The position numbers and the translations under genes were made by a program. Of a stretch of 64,000 nt of DNA, positions 62,236-64,000 are shown piece by piece (within the stretch, counting starts at the first letter, position 1; every line of letters starts with the position of its first letter). The notes beneath the pieces were generated by a model. That model made no database searches. It was not told where the DNA came from and saw only the letters and a program-made list of their open reading frames with translations. Source of the stretch: Bacteroidia bacterium. GTDB taxonomy: Bacteria; Bacteroidota; Bacteroidia; B-17B0; Aurantibacillaceae. Where the stretch lies: positions 1 to 64,000 of the forward strand of contig JAEUTQ010000066.1 in the NCBI GenBank assembly GCA_016787445.1. The letters run 5' to 3'.

Positions 62236-63017
62236 TTTATATAAAAACAAGAGAAGAGATTGAATTGATGCGCGAGTCAGCCTTAATGGTATCACGCACA
62301 TTAGGTTTGGTGGCACAACATATTAAGCCCGGAGTAGAGCCTATATTTTTAGATAAAATAGCTGAAGAATACATTCGCGATAACGGCGGCGTTCCTGCAT
62401 TTAAAGGTTACAGAGGAAACCCTCCATTTCCGGCTACTTTGTGTATTTCCATTAACGAGGCAGTGGTGCATGGCATTCCAACCAATAAACCATTAAAAGA
62501 CGGAGATATTGTATCGGTAGATTGTGGTGTGAAGAAAAACGGATTTTTCGGTGATCATGCTTACACATTTGGAGTTGGTGAAATCAAACCTGAGCACAGA
62601 AAGTTATTGGACGTTACTTTAGAAGCTTTATACAAGGGCATAGAGCAAACACGTGCCGGAAATCGTATTGGAGATATCAGTTACGCCATACAACACCATG
62701 CAGAGAGTCACGGTTACGGTGTAGTGCGTGAGTTAGTAGGACATGGATTAGGAAAGAGTTTGCACGAAGAGCCGGAAGTGCCAAATTATGGTAAGCGTGG
62801 TGACGGTCCGAAATTAAAAGACGGAATGGTGATTGCGATTGAGCCAATGATTAATTTGGGTAAGAAAAATATTACACAATTAAACGACGGCTGGACCATC
62901 ATAACGGCCGACGGGTTGCCGAGCGCACATTTTGAGCATGACGTTGCGATTATCGACGGTAAACCGGAGATTCTTTCTACGTTTGCTTATGTGGAGGAAG
63001 CTTTGGCCAAAAAATAA
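62232..63017 (+). CDS. map: Methionine aminopeptidase, type I
   Basis: 261 residues. Removes the initiator methionine from nascent proteins. The five metal ligands are in place: D97 (VSVDCG), D108 (GDHA), H171 (VGHGLG), E204 (IAIEPM) and E235 (FEHD), with H80 (VVHGIP) near the active site. No N-terminal SH3-like extension, so type Ia. Start ATG overlaps the stop region of the HAD gene (ATGA). Confidence 0.97.
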   Translation: MIYIKTREEIELMRESALMVSRTLGLVAQHIKPGVEPIFLDKIAEEYIRDNGGVPAFKGYRGNPPFPATLCISINEAVVHGIPTNKPLKDGDIVSVDCGVKKNGFFGDHAYTFGVGEIKPEHRKLLDVTLEALYKGIEQTRAGNRIGDISYAIQHHAESHGYGVVRELVGHGLGKSLHEEPEVPNYGKRGDGPKLKDGMVIAIEPMINLGKKNITQLNDGWTIITADGLPSAHFEHDVAIIDGKPEILSTFAYVEEALAKK

Positions 63018-63078
63018 ATCTTAAAATTTCAGCGCCATTATTTCGTTAAGAAACATATCACTGGCCGAACTAAGGCAA

Positions 63079-64000
63079 ATGGCGCAAGTGCGTAAACAAC
63101 GAAAATTATCTCGCTTTAATAAGATTGTTTTATGGCTTAATTACTTTGCAGTGCTTGCCCTGTTAACGGGGGCAATTGCAAAATACATTTCTCCTCAACT
63201 ATTTTGGTTAATTGCTTTTATGGGATTGGCTTATCCCTATGTAGTTATCATAAATATATTGTTTAGTATATTTTGGCTCATGCAATTTCGCCGCCTCGCT
63301 TTAATTTCTGCTTTTGGAATCTTGTGTACCTTTTTCACCTTTAATAAATATTTTCAAATTACAATTAATAATAAAGGATCTAACAGTGATATCAAAGTAA
63401 CCTCCTACAATAGTATGCTCTTCGATTTATACAATTGGAGTAAAAATAAAAAATCGCGACAGCATATTATTAATTCATTACAGGAAATTAATCCGGACAT
63501 TTTATGCTTACAAGAATTTTATAATTCCAGCAATGAAAACGGATTACATAATATTGATACCGTTGTCAATGCTCTAAACACCAAGTATCATCATGTTGAG
63601 TACACTTCAAAAGCCAACCGTGATAATCATTTTGGTTTAGCAACATTTTCAAAATATCCTATTATCAATAAGGGTGCAATTATTTTTAATACAAGGTCTA
63701 ATAACATTTGTATTTATAGTGATCTTTTAATTAATAAAGATACAGTACGTGTTTATAATATGCATTTACAATCGATCAGCTTTAGTAAAAAGGATTATAA
63801 ATTTATTGATGATGCTTTGGATTCTGATGATGCACAGGATGAATTGGAAAATTCAAAGAACATATTACGTCGTTTGAAACGTGCTTTTGTAAAACGTGCC
63901 GAGCAAGCGGAAAAGGTAGCATACAGCATTAAAAACTGTCCTTATAAAGTCATAGTTTGTGGAGACTTTAACGACACGCCTGCCTCTTATGCTTACAGAA
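63079..64000 (+). CDS. Endonuclease/exonuclease/phosphatase family membrane protein, partial
   Basis: At least 307 residues, cut by the right edge. Begins MAQVRKQRKLSRFNKIVLWL with three hydrophobic segments in the first 90 residues, then a domain with VTSYNSMLFDLYNW, INPDILCLQEFY and VYNMHLQSISF, and VIVCGDFNDTPASYAY at the end, which are EEP-fold motifs (N, E, H, DFND). Substrate unknown; related proteins are membrane-anchored phosphodiesterases. An in-frame TAA lies upstream, and this is the first ATG. Confidence 0.83.
   Translation, partial: MAQVRKQRKLSRFNKIVLWLNYFAVLALLTGAIAKYISPQLFWLIAFMGLAYPYVVIINILFSIFWLMQFRRLALISAFGILCTFFTFNKYFQITINNKGSNSDIKVTSYNSMLFDLYNWSKNKKSRQHIINSLQEINPDILCLQEFYNSSNENGLHNIDTVVNALNTKYHHVEYTSKANRDNHFGLATFSKYPIINKGAIIFNTRSNNICIYSDLLINKDTVRVYNMHLQSISFSKKDYKFIDDALDSDDAQDELENSKNILRRLKRAFVKRAEQAEKVAYSIKNCPYKVIVCGDFNDTPASYAYR

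Overview
This window is a chromosomal segment of a member of the Bacteroidota, probably an environmental or metagenome-derived lineage near the Flavobacteriales, Chitinophagales or Sphingobacteriales. Three things point there. Seven large secreted proteins carry type IX secretion (T9SS) C-terminal sorting domains. Several promoters fit the Bacteroidota pattern TTG-N18/19-TAnnTTTG. Many genes are typical of the phylum: an AddB-like nuclease, a GldI-like FKBP, a TamB-like giant, a BT0820-like HAD and the rplI-rpsR-rpsF order. No species can be named from the sequence alone.

Layout. 1-2.7 kb: minus-strand genes, with a truncated exported protein, a PrsW-type protease and the L9/S18/S6 ribosomal operon. 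2.9-15 kb: T9SS cargo mixed with housekeeping genes (AddB-like nuclease, EamA transporter, cysteine desulfurase, thyA, frr). 15.2-19.0 kb: a minus-strand operon that looks like metal acquisition, with two small His/Cys-containing exported proteins, a TonB-dependent receptor and a lipoprotein, behind a well-formed promoter whose -33 element overlaps a dyad. 19.1-24.5 kb: YvlD-type membrane protein, MsrB, YfiR-like lipoprotein, sucC, two exported proteins, panB. 24.5-35.1 kb: four T9SS proteins including a subtilase, a ferritin-like protein and tRNA-Asp. 35.2-39.5 kb: a two-component system, then endonuclease III overlapping a peroxiredoxin that has a long histone-H1-like tail. 39.5-44.6 kb: a seven-gene operon of four peptidyl-prolyl isomerases, a Fur-family regulator, a STAS protein and an EI24 membrane protein.

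44.6-46.7 kb is the most unusual part. Three small minus-strand genes encoding exported or membrane proteins sit between long imperfect inverted repeats whose ends read GTTAGC/GCTAAC. The organisation matches integron gene cassettes with attC-like sites but without a nearby integrase. 48.3-49.03 kb is a gene-free block of REP-like dispersed repeats. A palindromic repeat-like insert also sits in frame inside tsaD at about 49.66-49.73 kb.

50-64 kb returns to core genes: a TamB-like assembly protein, an SDR enzyme, hutI, an outer-membrane protein, aroC, a lipoprotein, a fused membrane/spermidine-synthase-like protein, gpmA, a HAD phosphatase, map, and an endonuclease/exonuclease/phosphatase protein cut by the right edge.

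Functions were assigned by reading motifs and family resemblance; no database search was run. Start codons were moved where signal peptides, promoters or overlaps argued for it.
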